DNA from: Streptomyces cellostaticus
Lineage (GTDB): Bacteria > Actinomycetota > Actinomycetes > Streptomycetales > Streptomycetaceae
Assembly (NCBI RefSeq): GCF_023630175.1
Contig: NZ_JALLIN010000009.1
Location: 62,001 to 126,000, forward strand
DNA: 64,000 bases
Direction: 5' to 3'
The notes beneath the pieces are model-generated. The model ran no database searches. It had not been told where the DNA came from and saw nothing but the letters and a program-made list of their open reading frames with translations. This document shows positions 1 to 8,755 of the stretch, piece by piece. Within the stretch, counting starts at the first letter, position 1, and each line of letters begins with the position of its first letter. Made by a program: the position numbers and the translations under genes.

Positions 1-971
1 TGGCGGACAGGCTGGGGGCGCCGTCCGGGTTCGGTCAGTCGCAGTTCGCGCTGACCCGGGGCAACGCGTTCGAGGCGAGGGTGAAGGCCGACGGCGGCGC
101 GGAGCTGCTGCGGCTGGTCCACTCGCGGCTCGACCCGGGCGCCGAGCCGCCCGCCGGAGCCCCGGTTCCCGATCTCCGCGCGCACGGCCCCGAGGGGCGG
201 ACGGCCCGTACGGCGCTGGCGCTGCGCGAGGCCGTGGAGAAGGGCGGCTGGACGCTGCTGGACCACCCGATGCTGGCGCTGGACGTGGCGGGCTCGCCCG
301 CCTTCCTGGAGCCGGACGCGGTGGTCGTCCACCCGGACGGGAGCTGGACGGTCGTGGAGATCAAGTCCTTCCCGATGCTGGACGGCTCGGCCGACCCGGC
401 GAAGGTCGGCGCCGCCGCCCGGCAGTCGGCGGTGTACGTCCTGGCCCTGGAGGACGTCGCCGCCCGGCTCGAGCCGGCCCCGCCGGTGCGGCACCGGGTG
501 CTGCTGGTCTGCCCCAGAGACTTCTCCAACCTGCCCACCGCCTCCGCCGTCGACGTGCGCAAGCAGCGCGCGGTCACCGCCCGGCAGCTCGCCCGGCTGA
601 CCCGTGTCGAGGACATCGCCGGCACGCTGCCCGAGGGCACCTGCTTCGCCCCGGACCGGCCCGCCGAAGAACTGGCGGCGGCCGTCGAGTCGGTCCCTGC
701 CGCGTACGCGCCGGAGTGCCTCTCCGCCTGCGAACTGGCCTTCCACTGCCGTGACCGCTCCCGCGCGGACGGCGCCGTGACCGGCCTCGGCCGCCCGCTG
801 CGGGCCGAGCTCGGCGGTCTGAACACGATCGAGGAGGTCCTCGCGGCGGCCCGCGGCGAGAGCGGCGATCCGGACGATCCGGCGGTCGCGGCCCTGCGGC
901 GGGCGGCCGCCCTGCGCACGGAGGCGCTCGCCGGGGCGGCCGCGCGGGAGGTGGCGCCCCGGTGTCGCTGA
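1..971 (+). CDS. RecB/Cas4-like PD-(D/E)XK nuclease with cysteine cluster (5' end outside window)
   Basis: The reading frame is open from nt 3 with no start that looks real, and the coding pattern before the GTG at nt 81 (a RG-x2-FE stretch typical of RecB-like helix 1) looks native, so the gene begins left of the window. Counting from the Val at nt 81, D79 and E93-I-K95 form the PD-(D/E)XK core. Q115-x3-Y119 is the RecB/Cas4-type QxxxY motif. C188, C213, C217 and C223 (CxxxCxxxxxC at the end) resemble the cysteines that hold an iron-sulphur cluster in Cas4, AddB and Dna2 nucleases. Inference: a DNA exonuclease subunit. The last 10 nt overlap the next gene, and the operon continues into a helicase. 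The family name is my reading of motifs only. Confidence 0.72.
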   Translation, partial: ADRLGAPSGFGQSQFALTRGNAFEARVKADGGAELLRLVHSRLDPGAEPPAGAPVPDLRAHGPEGRTARTALALREAVEKGGWTLLDHPMLALDVAGSPAFLEPDAVVVHPDGSWTVVEIKSFPMLDGSADPAKVGAAARQSAVYVLALEDVAARLEPAPPVRHRVLLVCPRDFSNLPTASAVDVRKQRAVTARQLARLTRVEDIAGTLPEGTCFAPDRPAEELAAAVESVPAAYAPECLSACELAFHCRDRSRADGAVTGLGRPLRAELGGLNTIEEVLAAARGESGDPDDPAVAALRRAAALRTEALAGAAAREVAPRCR

Positions 972-2560
972 TCACCACCCTGGCCCGCCTCGAGGCCGTC
1001 AGCACCGGCCGGGCCCAGCCGGCGGCGACCGTCCGCCACCGGCGGCTGTCCGACCGCCCGCTGGTGTTCGTGCCGCTCACCACCGCGGGTGAGGCCGGCG
1101 CCCCGCTGGGGGCGCTGGTCGGCACCGACCGGGACACGCCGCGGCTGCTGGTCGTGCCGCAGCCCCGCGACCGGGACCTCCGCTTCGCGTTCCTCGCCGA
1201 ACTCGCGGACGTGGTCCTGCCGTACCTCGACGCCTGCGCCCAGGACGTGGAGACGGCAGAGCGCACGGAGACCGACCCGGAGACCGGGAAGCGGGTCAAG
1301 GTCGAGGTCGAGCTGTGTGCCGACGCGCCCCAGATCGTCGTGCCCAGCCGGGCGGGCCTGGACTTCGTGCGGCTGCTGGGCCGTTCCATGCGGTTCCGCC
1401 GTACCGCCGAGCAGGATCCGCAGGCGCCCCACCCGGCGCCGCCCCGGGTCCCGCTCCTCGGCCGCTGGCTGACCCACTACGGGGAGCGGGCCCGGGTCCC
1501 CGGCTCCTCCCTGCTGCTGGCGCTCAGCGACGTGCTGTCCCGGCACTGGGCGACCGGCCAGTCCAGCCTGGAGGACCAGCACCTGGGCGCGCTGCTCGCC
1601 TGGATCGACCCGCCCGGAGGCGGCAGCGGCGCGGGCGCCGCCCAGTGGGCCGAGCTGGCCAGGGACGACGAGGGGCAGCTCCGGTGCCCGCCGGCCGGTC
1701 CGGCCACCGATCCGGCGTTCGACAACAAGCTGCTGGCCCCGGCCATCGAGCGCTACGACCGGGCCCGTGCGGCCCTCGCCGGCGCCGAGGACGCCCTGCA
1801 GGCGGAGGACCGGCTGGCCGCGCTCGGCAGGGCCGAACGGCACGTGCGCGATCTGGTGGAGAGCCGGGTCCGGCCCACCTGGGACTCCGTGTGGCAGGGC
1901 CTGGAGCTGCTGCGGGCCCTGCCCGAGGGGGCGCACGTCGAGGAGCGCTGGACGCGGGACCGTTGGTCGTTCACCGGCCACCGGGACCGGGTCCTGGCCG
2001 GCGAGCCCCCGCAGCCGCGCCGGGACGACGCGGTGACCGCGGCGAACAAGCTCGCCACGCGCGAGCGCGAGCAGGCCCGGCTGGACGCCCAGGAGGCCCT
2101 GGACGACCCGCTGGTGATGGCCGGGCGGCGGCTGGCCGGGGAGGCCTTCGCGGGCGAGGTCGCCGACGCCGTCATGGCGTACAGCGAGGGCAGGCGGCCC
2201 GGCCCGCGCCCGCTGGTGACGGTCCGCACCCTGGACCGGCCGCACCTGGCCGAGCGCGCGAAGGTGTACCGGTCGCTGGGCGGCAGACCGCAGGCGGCGG
2301 AGTTCGTCGGGTACGAGGGCGCCCCGGAGGACGGTGTGCTCGTGCTGCGGATCGTGGACAGGATGGGCCGGGGCAAGGAGCCCGCGCCGGGTTCGGTGCC
2401 GGAGAAGGGGGACTCCGTGTGCTTCACGCTGTTCGAGCACGAGCAGCGCGGCGGCGCGAAGCTGCCCGACCCGGAGGAGACCCCGTGGACGCACGGCGGC
2501 CCGCCGGGCGAGGCGGCGCCCGAGGCGCCCGACACCGTGACCGAGGAGGACGTGCTGTGA
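962..2560 (+). CDS. Conserved protein of unknown family, middle gene of nuclease-helicase operon
   Basis: A 532-residue protein starting at GTG 962, ten bases inside the upstream nuclease gene, so the two are probably translationally coupled. I do not recognise a family. The N-terminal 130 residues look like an alpha/beta fold. Residues about 260-310 and 350-390 are charged, Ala/Glu/Arg rich and likely coiled coil, and the last 30 residues are acidic and disordered. There is no signal peptide, no membrane segment, no Walker motif and no nuclease triad. Its position between a RecB-like nuclease and an SF1 helicase, with overlaps on both sides, argues for a scaffold or DNA-binding subunit of one complex. 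That role is inference from context only. Confidence 0.7.
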   Translation: MSLITTLARLEAVSTGRAQPAATVRHRRLSDRPLVFVPLTTAGEAGAPLGALVGTDRDTPRLLVVPQPRDRDLRFAFLAELADVVLPYLDACAQDVETAERTETDPETGKRVKVEVELCADAPQIVVPSRAGLDFVRLLGRSMRFRRTAEQDPQAPHPAPPRVPLLGRWLTHYGERARVPGSSLLLALSDVLSRHWATGQSSLEDQHLGALLAWIDPPGGGSGAGAAQWAELARDDEGQLRCPPAGPATDPAFDNKLLAPAIERYDRARAALAGAEDALQAEDRLAALGRAERHVRDLVESRVRPTWDSVWQGLELLRALPEGAHVEERWTRDRWSFTGHRDRVLAGEPPQPRRDDAVTAANKLATREREQARLDAQEALDDPLVMAGRRLAGEAFAGEVADAVMAYSEGRRPGPRPLVTVRTLDRPHLAERAKVYRSLGGRPQAAEFVGYEGAPEDGVLVLRIVDRMGRGKEPAPGSVPEKGDSVCFTLFEHEQRGGAKLPDPEETPWTHGGPPGEAAPEAPDTVTEEDVL

Positions 2561-3894
2561 CGACCGTCGACTTCGACCCCGGAGCCGCGGCGGCGAGCGC
2601 CACGGAGGCGATCCTGCGCGACACCCTGCACGGCGGCGAGCGGGGCGTGGTCGTCGACTCCCCGCCGGGCGCGGGCAAGTCCACCCTGGTGGTGCGCGCG
2701 GCCCTCGAACTCGCCGCCGCCGGGCGCCCGCTGATGGTGGTGGCGCAGACCAACGCCCAGGTGGACGACCTGGTGCTGCGGCTCGCCGAGAAGGATCCGG
2801 ACCTGCCCGTGGGCCGTCTGCACAGCAGCGACGCCGACCCGTACGACAGGGCGCTGGACGACCTGCCGCAGGTCCGCATGTCGGCGAAGGCGGCCGACCT
2901 GAACGGCCTCCCGGTCGTCGTGTCCACCGCCGCGAAGTGGGCGCACGTCACGGTGGACGAGCCCTGGCGGCACGCGATCGTGGACGAGGCGTACCAGATG
3001 CGCTCGGACTCGTTGCTCGCCGTGGCCGGCCTGTTCGAGCGGGCGCTGTTCGTCGGCGACCCGGGGCAGCTCGACCCGTTCTCGATCGTGGGCGGCGAGC
3101 AGTGGGCGGGCCTGTCGTACGATCCGTCGGCCTCGGCGGTCAGCACCCTGCTGGCCCACAACCCGGAGCTTCCGCAGCACCGCCTGCCGGTGTCCTGGCG
3201 GCTGCCGGCGTCGGCGGCCCCGCTGGTCTCGGACGCCTTCTACCCGTACACCCCGTTCCGCAGCGGCACGGGCCACGACGACCGCCGGCTGACGTTCGCG
3301 GTCCCCTCCGACGGCTCCGGGCCCGACCGGGTGATCGACGAGGCGGCCGCGTCCGGCTGGGGTCTGCTCGAACTGCCCGCCCGGCACACCCCGCGCACGG
3401 ACCCGGAGGCGGTACGGGCGGTGGCGGCGGTCGTGCGGCGCCTGCTGGACCGGGGTGGCGCCGCCGTCTGCGAGCGCTCCCCGGACGCGACCGCGCTGAC
3501 CGCCGGCCGCATCGCGGTCGGCACGGCCCACCGGGACCAGGCCGCGGCGGTCCGCGCGGCCCTGGCCGACCTCGGTGTGCCGGGCGTCACGGTCGACACC
3601 GCCAACCGCCTCCAGGGCCGCGAGTACGACGTCACGGTCGTCCTGCACCCGCTCTCCGGCCGCCCCGACGCGACGGCCTTCCACCTGGAGACCGGCCGGC
3701 TGTGCGTGCTGGCCTCCCGCCACCGCCACGCCTGCGTCGTGGTGTGCCGCGCGGGCGTCGGCGACCTCCTGGACGACTACCCGTCCGCGGAACCGGTCCG
3801 GCTCGGCACGCTGGTGAAGTTCCCGGACGGGTGGGAGGCGAACCACGCCGTACTCGCCCACCTGGCCGAACACCGGGTGGCCTGGCGGCCGTGA
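2557..3894 (+). CDS. Compact superfamily 1 (UPF1/DNA2-like) helicase ATPase
   Basis: A 445-residue protein starting at GTG 2557, where GTGA overlaps the previous stop. Walker A is G38-A-G-K41-S. Motif II is D143-E-A-Y-Q, the DEAxQ form used by UPF1/DNA2-type helicases. Motif III reads GDPGQLDP. Motif V is RLQGREYDV, close to the QGxE-D signature of SF1B enzymes, and motif VI is LASRHRHA with its arginines. The protein is short for the family: it lacks room for large 1B/2B insertions, so it is a minimal motor. Together with the upstream Cas4/RecB-like nuclease it recreates, as separate subunits, the nuclease-plus-helicase pair found fused in DNA2. The substrate (end resection, foreign DNA, R-loops) cannot be told from sequence. 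Confidence 0.8.
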   Translation: MTTVDFDPGAAAASATEAILRDTLHGGERGVVVDSPPGAGKSTLVVRAALELAAAGRPLMVVAQTNAQVDDLVLRLAEKDPDLPVGRLHSSDADPYDRALDDLPQVRMSAKAADLNGLPVVVSTAAKWAHVTVDEPWRHAIVDEAYQMRSDSLLAVAGLFERALFVGDPGQLDPFSIVGGEQWAGLSYDPSASAVSTLLAHNPELPQHRLPVSWRLPASAAPLVSDAFYPYTPFRSGTGHDDRRLTFAVPSDGSGPDRVIDEAAASGWGLLELPARHTPRTDPEAVRAVAAVVRRLLDRGGAAVCERSPDATALTAGRIAVGTAHRDQAAAVRAALADLGVPGVTVDTANRLQGREYDVTVVLHPLSGRPDATAFHLETGRLCVLASRHRHACVVVCRAGVGDLLDDYPSAEPVRLGTLVKFPDGWEANHAVLAHLAEHRVAWRP

Positions 3895-4040
3895 CCACGC
3901 CCCGGTCCCCCGTACCCGCCCGCCGGACGGAGTCCGGCTCACCGCCGCAGGCGGCCGGTGGCCGCGGCCCGGACGGACGGTGGGCGAGCCACGCCGTACT
4001 CGCCCACCTGGCCGGACACCGGGCGGCCCGGCGGTCCTGA
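3841..4040 (+). repeat. Direct repeat of the helicase gene 3' end (54 bp, offset 146 bp)
   Basis: Bases 3841-3894, the last 17 codons and stop of the helicase, recur imperfectly at 3987-4040 in the same orientation. The offset is exactly 146 bp and both copies end in TGA. The second copy would read HAVLAHLAGHRAARRS and is no longer attached to a gene. It looks like a tandem duplication or slipped repair of the gene terminus, or the scar of a deleted paralogue. Confidence 0.8.
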
Positions 4041-4054
4041 GGATCGTTCCCGAG

Positions 4055-4109
4055 GCCTCTCGCGGGCGCGCGGGACACGCGCGAGGGCCTCTTGCGGGCG
4101 CGCGGGACA
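4055..4109 (+). repeat. Two near-identical 23-bp direct repeats, period 32 bp
   Basis: GCCTCTCGCGGGCGCGCGGG at 4055 and GCCTCTTGCGGGCGCGCGGG at 4087, each followed by ACA, differ at one base. They sit between the duplicated helicase tail and the ribosome binding site of the next gene. They could be a regulatory repeat or simply another slippage product in the same unstable intergenic patch. Confidence 0.75.
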
Positions 4110-4167
4110 ATGGACGACGGGCACGAAGGCGGTGCCCGGCGAACCGACCGTACGGAGGAGACAAGAC

Positions 4168-4539
4168 ATGGCGGAGCCCACGCCGCGCAGGAACGAACCG
4201 CGGCTACGCCCCGCGCCCCTGCTCTTCGAGCCCGCGGAAGCGGCCACCGATCCCGAGCACTTCTTCGATCTGGAGTCGATCGAGGATCCCCGGGAGCTGC
4301 TGGCCCGGGCGACGGAGCTGACCCAGGCGTTCCGTGCCGCGGCCGACCGGGCCGTGGAGTTCCAGGCCGTCGCGGCGGCCCAGCTCGCCGACCCGCGCCG
4401 GTTCGACCGGCTCACCCCGGCGGACATCGCCGACCGCGCGGAGTGGACCGAGGACTACGCCAAGAAGATGGTCGAGTTCGGCCGGGATCTGCTGCGCGGC
4501 GCCGACACCGAGGGCCGGTCGCCCGGCGACCCGGTCTGA
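4168..4539 (+). CDS. Small conserved hypothetical protein
   Basis: A 123-residue soluble protein. The start is ATG 4168 with GGAGGAG at 4154-4160, a strong and well spaced ribosome binding site. Longer readings upstream run through the duplicated repeat and have no such site. The product is Pro-rich at the N-terminus, then mainly acidic and helical (residues about 25-110), with no membrane segment or catalytic motif I can name. It lies 273 bp after the helicase gene on the same strand, so it may or may not belong to that operon; the intervening repeats and its own ribosome binding site suggest it is separately expressed. Function unknown. Confidence 0.72.
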   Translation: MAEPTPRRNEPRLRPAPLLFEPAEAATDPEHFFDLESIEDPRELLARATELTQAFRAAADRAVEFQAVAAAQLADPRRFDRLTPADIADRAEWTEDYAKKMVEFGRDLLRGADTEGRSPGDPV

Positions 4540-4551
4540 GCGAACCCGTCC

Positions 4552-4561
4552 GGCATATGCC
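4552..4561. promoter_or_regulatory. Palindrome GGCATATGCC, candidate operator
   Basis: A perfect 10-bp palindrome about 92 bp upstream of the ATG at 4654. The same core recurs as CTGGCATATGCCAG at 17627-17640 upstream of the IclR-type gene. AT-centred palindromes are rare in DNA this GC-rich, so a shared DNA-binding protein is possible. No regulator is identified. Confidence 0.35.
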
Positions 4562-4653
4562 AGGCGGGCAAGATACCCCTCCACGCCCCCGCGCGTCCCG
4601 GATTTCCGCAACTCACGAGAACCGACCACTCACGGCGGGTACATCTGGTCGGC

Positions 4654-5226
4654 ATGAGCAGCATGCCGAACGTCACCTGTGCCACGGCCGACGGAGCCTC
4701 CTGGCTCGCCTCGGCGGGAACGTACCCGCGCAGCACGCTCGCCCTCTGGCGGGAGCGTCCGGACGCCCCGCTGGTGCTGCCCTGCGGCACCGTGTTCGAC
4801 GTGGTGGGCGCCCCGGCGCTCTTCGGGCGCCGGATGCTGGACCGGCTGTGGGGCGAGGGGCCTGGTTCCGGCCCGGTGGCGGTGTTCCGGGGCCGGGTGC
4901 TGCTGTTCACCGCCCCCGGTACGGCCCAGCGGCTGCCCTCGCTGCTGACCTGGGAGGAGTGGGGGTCCAACCGCGCCGCGGCGGTGCCGCCGCTGCTCTG
5001 CCACGGCACCGGGGACGCGGTGACCGTCCCGGCCCTGACCGGCGGCGCGTCCGCCTCCGGTGGCTCCCGCTGGCTGGTGGCGCCGGACACCCGTCGCCCC
5101 TGGCTGCCGGGCCCCGAGGTGGTCCTCTGGGCGGCGGTGCGGGCGGCCCGCGCGGCGGTGCGGATATCGATTTTTCCTCCCGCCGACCATGATGCTAATG
5201 TCTACGACGTCAGCAGGCGCCGCTAG
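4654..5226 (+). CDS. Short prim-pol (AEP)-like domain protein overlapping tRNA-Lys
   Basis: A 190-residue reading frame from ATG 4654. The run VLPCGTVFDVVGAPALFG followed by a GPV...RGRVLLFT strand-turn resembles the cut-down bifunctional DNA primase/polymerase N-terminal domain proteins that Streptomyces carries in several copies. It lacks the full cysteine knot and acidic triad of active archaeo-eukaryotic primases, so it may be non-catalytic. The end is odd: the last ten bases, including the TAG stop, lie inside the tRNA-Lys gene starting at 5217, and the final 20 codons run through AT-rich DNA that should hold the tRNA promoter. The body of the protein has a convincing codon pattern; the C-terminal end may be accidental read-on. 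Confidence 0.6.
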   Translation: MSSMPNVTCATADGASWLASAGTYPRSTLALWRERPDAPLVLPCGTVFDVVGAPALFGRRMLDRLWGEGPGSGPVAVFRGRVLLFTAPGTAQRLPSLLTWEEWGSNRAAAVPPLLCHGTGDAVTVPALTGGASASGGSRWLVAPDTRRPWLPGPEVVLWAAVRAARAAVRISIFPPADHDANVYDVSRRR

Positions 5227-5290
5227 CTCAGTTGGTTAGAGCAGCTGACTCTTAATCAGCGGGTCCGGGGTTCGAGTCCCTGGCGGCGCA
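5217..5290 (+). tRNA. tRNA-Lys (anticodon CTT), copy 1
   Basis: A 74-nt cloverleaf. Acceptor GCGCCGC pairs with GCGGCGC, the discriminator is A, the D-arm is AGCTCAGTTGGTTAGAGC, the anticodon stem GCTGA/TCAGC closes loop CTCTTAA (anticodon CTT), and the T-loop GGTTCGAGTCC is standard. CCA is not encoded. Two further copies with the same sequence lie at 18663 and 22661. A hairpin terminator follows at 5298. Confidence 0.97.
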
Positions 5291-5297
5291 CGATGAC

Positions 5298-5341
5298 GAT
5301 GGCGAGGCCGGTTCGCGTGAAGCGCGGATCACCTCGCCATC
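5298..5341 (+). terminator. Terminator after tRNA-Lys copy 1
   Basis: GATGGCGAGG at 5298-5307 pairs with CCTCGCCATC at 5332-5341, and TCTGTTTTCC follows. A related hairpin with partly different outer bases follows tRNA copy 3. Confidence 0.75.
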
Positions 5342-5369
5342 TCTGTTTTCCACGGCCTCGCCACGTGGA

Positions 5370-6632
5370 TCATGAGCCGCCGGGCCCGGGTGTGATCTTC
5401 ACCGTCCAGGCCCCGGACGCCGTCCGCTCCTCCACCTCGACCTTCACCCCCTCGCCCGGCACCGTGAAGCTCTCACCCAGGGCGACGGGCGCGTCGGCCA
5501 GGGGCGGATAGACCGAGTTCTCCCAGCAGGCCTCGGTGCCGGGGTGGGCGTCCACCACTTCGATCGGCCCGCCGCCCGAGGCCTCGCCGCTGCGCACGCG
5601 GTACACCAGGACCCCCCGCCGGCAGGCCGCGCGGTCGTTCCCGGCCGGGCCACGCGCCTCGAAGGCGAGCACGCTGTCCGGTCCGGTGCGCACCACCGCC
5701 AGCTTGGTGCCGTGGCCGAGACCGAAGGCCGGGGCGCCCGCCGCACCGGAACCGGATCCGGCCGCCCCGGGCCCGGCCGTCAGCGGCTCCAGGGTCAGCC
5801 GGGTCGGCCCCGTCCCCCGCACGCACGCCACCTGGCGCGGATCCAGCCAGCCCAGCTTCCACTTGTGCCAGGCGAACAGATCCGGGGCGAGGCCGAACTG
5901 GCTGCCCATCAGGTCCCAGTCGCCCACGTAGGTGTCCCAGTCGCCCTTGCCGTCGACCGGGCGGTGGTAGAGGTCGGGCAGGTCGAAGACGTGCCCGGTC
6001 TCGTGGGCCAGTACCAGGCGGTCCGGCGGATGCTTCTCGAACACGGTGACGACCCGGCGGACGTCGGTGCCGTCGACCCGCATCGGGGTCTGGAGGTTGA
6101 CCACCTTCGTCGCGTCCGAATCGACACCGGGCGCGTCCGGGTCGGCGACGAGATAGACCACGTCGTAGCGGGAGAAGTCCACCTCCCCGTCGGCCGCGGC
6201 GAAGGCGTCGCGCAGGTAGGCGGCCCGGTCGGCGGCACTCCAGTCGCGCCGTATGGCGTAGGCCGTCGACGGCCGCGGCATGCGCAGCCAGTGCCCGAGC
6301 GGGTGCGGGCGCAGCGTGAACCTGCCGTAGGACGCCTGCTCGTAGAAGCGGCTGGTGGCGGGGAAGTGGTCGGCCGCCAGCTCCTCCGGCGTGGTGTCCG
6401 GGTGGGAGTCCGGGAAGGACAGGAAGATCATCACGGCGTCGAGCGTCCCGGCCGGCCGGGGGTAGGCGCCGTTCCAGGTGTCCACGCCCTCCGAGTGATG
6501 GGCCTCGGTCCGGTGCAGTGCGCAGGAGGCCGTCGAGAAGGGCTCGGCGACCGACGGGCCGGTGAGGATCGAGGTGGCGGCGAGCGCCGACATCGTGGTG
6601 GCCACGGCGGCGGTGCTGCGCAGCTTGGGCAC
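5370..6632 (-). CDS. Secreted M6-family (immune inhibitor A-like) zinc metalloprotease
   Basis: A 420-residue protein. The start is GTG 6632, chosen because GGAGGT sits seven bases ahead and a clean Sec signal peptide follows (KLRS then an Ala/Thr-rich hydrophobic stretch ending near TGPSVAEP). Zinc motif HETGHVFDLPD (HExGHxx...D) and the later WDLMG loop are those of M6 domain peptidases. The N-terminal part (LDAVMIFLSFPDSHP, then FYEQASYG) is the usual start of the M6 catalytic domain. The C-terminal 130 residues are a beta-rich region with no PKD or P domain visible. Expected role: extracellular protein degradation. It is transcribed away from cdgA and ends just beyond the tRNA terminator. 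Confidence 0.85.
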   Translation of the reverse strand: MPKLRSTAAVATTMSALAATSILTGPSVAEPFSTASCALHRTEAHHSEGVDTWNGAYPRPAGTLDAVMIFLSFPDSHPDTTPEELAADHFPATSRFYEQASYGRFTLRPHPLGHWLRMPRPSTAYAIRRDWSAADRAAYLRDAFAAADGEVDFSRYDVVYLVADPDAPGVDSDATKVVNLQTPMRVDGTDVRRVVTVFEKHPPDRLVLAHETGHVFDLPDLYHRPVDGKGDWDTYVGDWDLMGSQFGLAPDLFAWHKWKLGWLDPRQVACVRGTGPTRLTLEPLTAGPGAAGSGSGAAGAPAFGLGHGTKLAVVRTGPDSVLAFEARGPAGNDRAACRRGVLVYRVRSGEASGGGPIEVVDAHPGTEACWENSVYPPLADAPVALGESFTVPGEGVKVEVEERTASGAWTVKITPGPGGS

Positions 6633-6962
6633 GGAAATGACCTCCGGAGGCGGTTCGCGGGACACCGAATCCAGAGTGTGGGATTTTGTTGCGATTCGCC
6701 CTGTTTGCCTGAACCAGAAGGGTGAGTGCGCCCGTTTGCGCGGCGCGCGCACCCGCGGTCGACACCCCGAAACACTCACGGAACGTCACAACCGGTCGAG
6801 GGTCCCAAGAACCCGTCCAGGTGCGGGCAGAAACGATCTGTCAGAACCTGTGGTCTGTCCGGGACACTGGCAAGTGGCTGGAAGGCCCAAGGGCCAGCCT
6901 CTATGATCGGCACACTTTCTTTCCGGCACGGACAGAGATCGAGTGCACTGCGGGAGCGAGCG
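6633..6962. other. 330-bp divergent intergenic region between metalloprotease and cdgA
   Basis: Holds the ribosome binding site of the protease and presumably promoters for both genes. Relatively AT-rich blocks lie near 6680-6715 and 6831-6850. GTGAGTG (6722-6728) and CACTCAC (6773-6779) form an inverted repeat with a 44-bp spacer. No small gene is convincing; an alternative in-frame ATG for cdgA lies at 6903. Confidence 0.5.
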
Positions 6963-8755
6963 GTGAGCGGAACGTCCGAAGGGCCGACGCCCGCGGCAGA
7001 CCTCGACCGGTCAGCCGTCACAGACAGTGATCACACCATCTACCACCGTGTCTTCGCGGCCGCCCCGCTGTCCATGGCCGTCGTCGACCCCGAGGGACTC
7101 GTCGTCAGCGCCAACGCGGCCTTCGGCGAACTGCTCGGCGCCGATCCGCGGACGCTGACCGGACGGGCCGCCGCCGACCTGGTGGACCTGGCCTCCGACA
7201 CCCGCACCTGGCACGCCTACCGCGAGGTCCTGCGCGGCGGGCAGGCGAGGCTGCGCTGCACCCGCAGGATCAAGCACCCCGAGGGGCACTCGGTGTGGGT
7301 GCAGGTCACCGTGACCCCGCTGGCGGACGGCGGCCCCGGGGTGCTGGTCTCGGCCACGGACATCAGCGCCCGCCGCGAACTGCAGTCCCGGCTGCGGCAC
7401 TTGCAGATGCACGACCCGGTGACCCGGCTGCCCAACCGCACCCTGTTCTTCGAACGCCTGACGGCCGCGCTGGAGGCGGGGTCCTACGAGCAGGGCGGAA
7501 CCGGCCGGATCGGCCTGTGCTACCTGGACCTCGACGGGTTCAAGGCGGTCAACGACACCCTCGGCCACCGGGTCGGCGACCGGCTGCTCGCGACGGCCGC
7601 CGAACGCCTGACCCGGGTCGCCGACGAGGCCGGCCACGCCCGCGCCGGCACCCCGCTGGTGGCACGGCTCGGCGGGGACGAATTCGCCCTCCTGGTCGAG
7701 GACTCCACCGGGACCGAGCAGGTCGCCGACCTCGCCGAGTCCGCGCTGAAGGCGCTGGAGGAGCCCTTCGACCTGGACGGGCAGCGGCTGTCGCTGACCG
7801 CCTCGATCGGCGTCGTCGAGCGGCACGCGGCCGGCACGACCGCGACCGCTCTGATGCAGGCGGCCGACACGACGCTGTACTGGGCGAAGGCCGACGGCAA
7901 GGGCCGCTGGACCCTGTTCGACCCCGAACGCAACGCGCACCGCATGACCCGTCAGGCCCTCTCCTCCACGCTGCGCCCGGCCATCGAGCGCGGTGAATTC
8001 GCCCTTGAGTACCAGCCGTTGGTGGGGATGGAGGACGGGCGGCTCAGCGGTGTCGAGGCGTTGGTCCGCTGGCACCACCCTCAGTTCGGCACGCTGACGC
8101 CGAATCGGTTCATCGCGCTGGCCGAGGAGGACGGTTCGATCGTGCAGCTCGGGCGCTGGGCGCTGGCGACCGCCTGCCGCCAGGCCCGCCGCTGGCAGCT
8201 CGACCACCCCGACGAGCCGCCGATCTTCGTCAGCGTCAACGTGGCCGTGCGCCAGGTGTGGGACTCCGACCTGGTGGCGGACGTGGCGCAGACCCTCGCG
8301 GAGACCGGACTCGCCCCGCACCTGCTCCAACTGGAGCTGACCGAGTCGGCCGTGATGGGCTCGGCCGGCCGGCCGCTGCAGGCCCTGCAGGCGCTCAGCG
8401 ACATGGGCGTGCGCATCGCCATCGACGACTTCGGCACCGGCTACTCGAACCTGGCGTACCTGAGCCGGCTGCCGGTGAAGGTCCTGAAACTGGACGGCTC
8501 CTTCGTGCGCGGCTTCCAGTACGACGAGGCGGCCAAGGGCGTTCCGCAGGTGCCGCCCAACCCGGCCGACGAGGTGATCGTGGAGGCGATGATCCAGCTC
8601 GCCCACCGGCTCGGCCTGACCGTCACCGCCGAGTGCGTGGAGACCTCGGCGCAGGCCACCCGGCTGCGCCGGATCGGCTGCGACACCGGGCAGGGCTGGC
8701 TGTACTCCCGTCCGGTGCCGCCGGACCGTATCTCCGAGCTGCTGGGGACGCAGGA

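Noticed and set aside
35..2494. 819-codon open frame on the minus strand across the nuclease operon
   Set aside because: A shadow of the plus-strand genes: in GC-rich DNA the antisense frame stays open. Low-complexity Arg/Gly/Pro composition and no homology pattern.
6722..6779. GTGAGTG ... CACTCAC as a BldD site upstream of cdgA
   Set aside because: The 44-bp spacer is well beyond the spacing reported for BldD; kept only as an observation.
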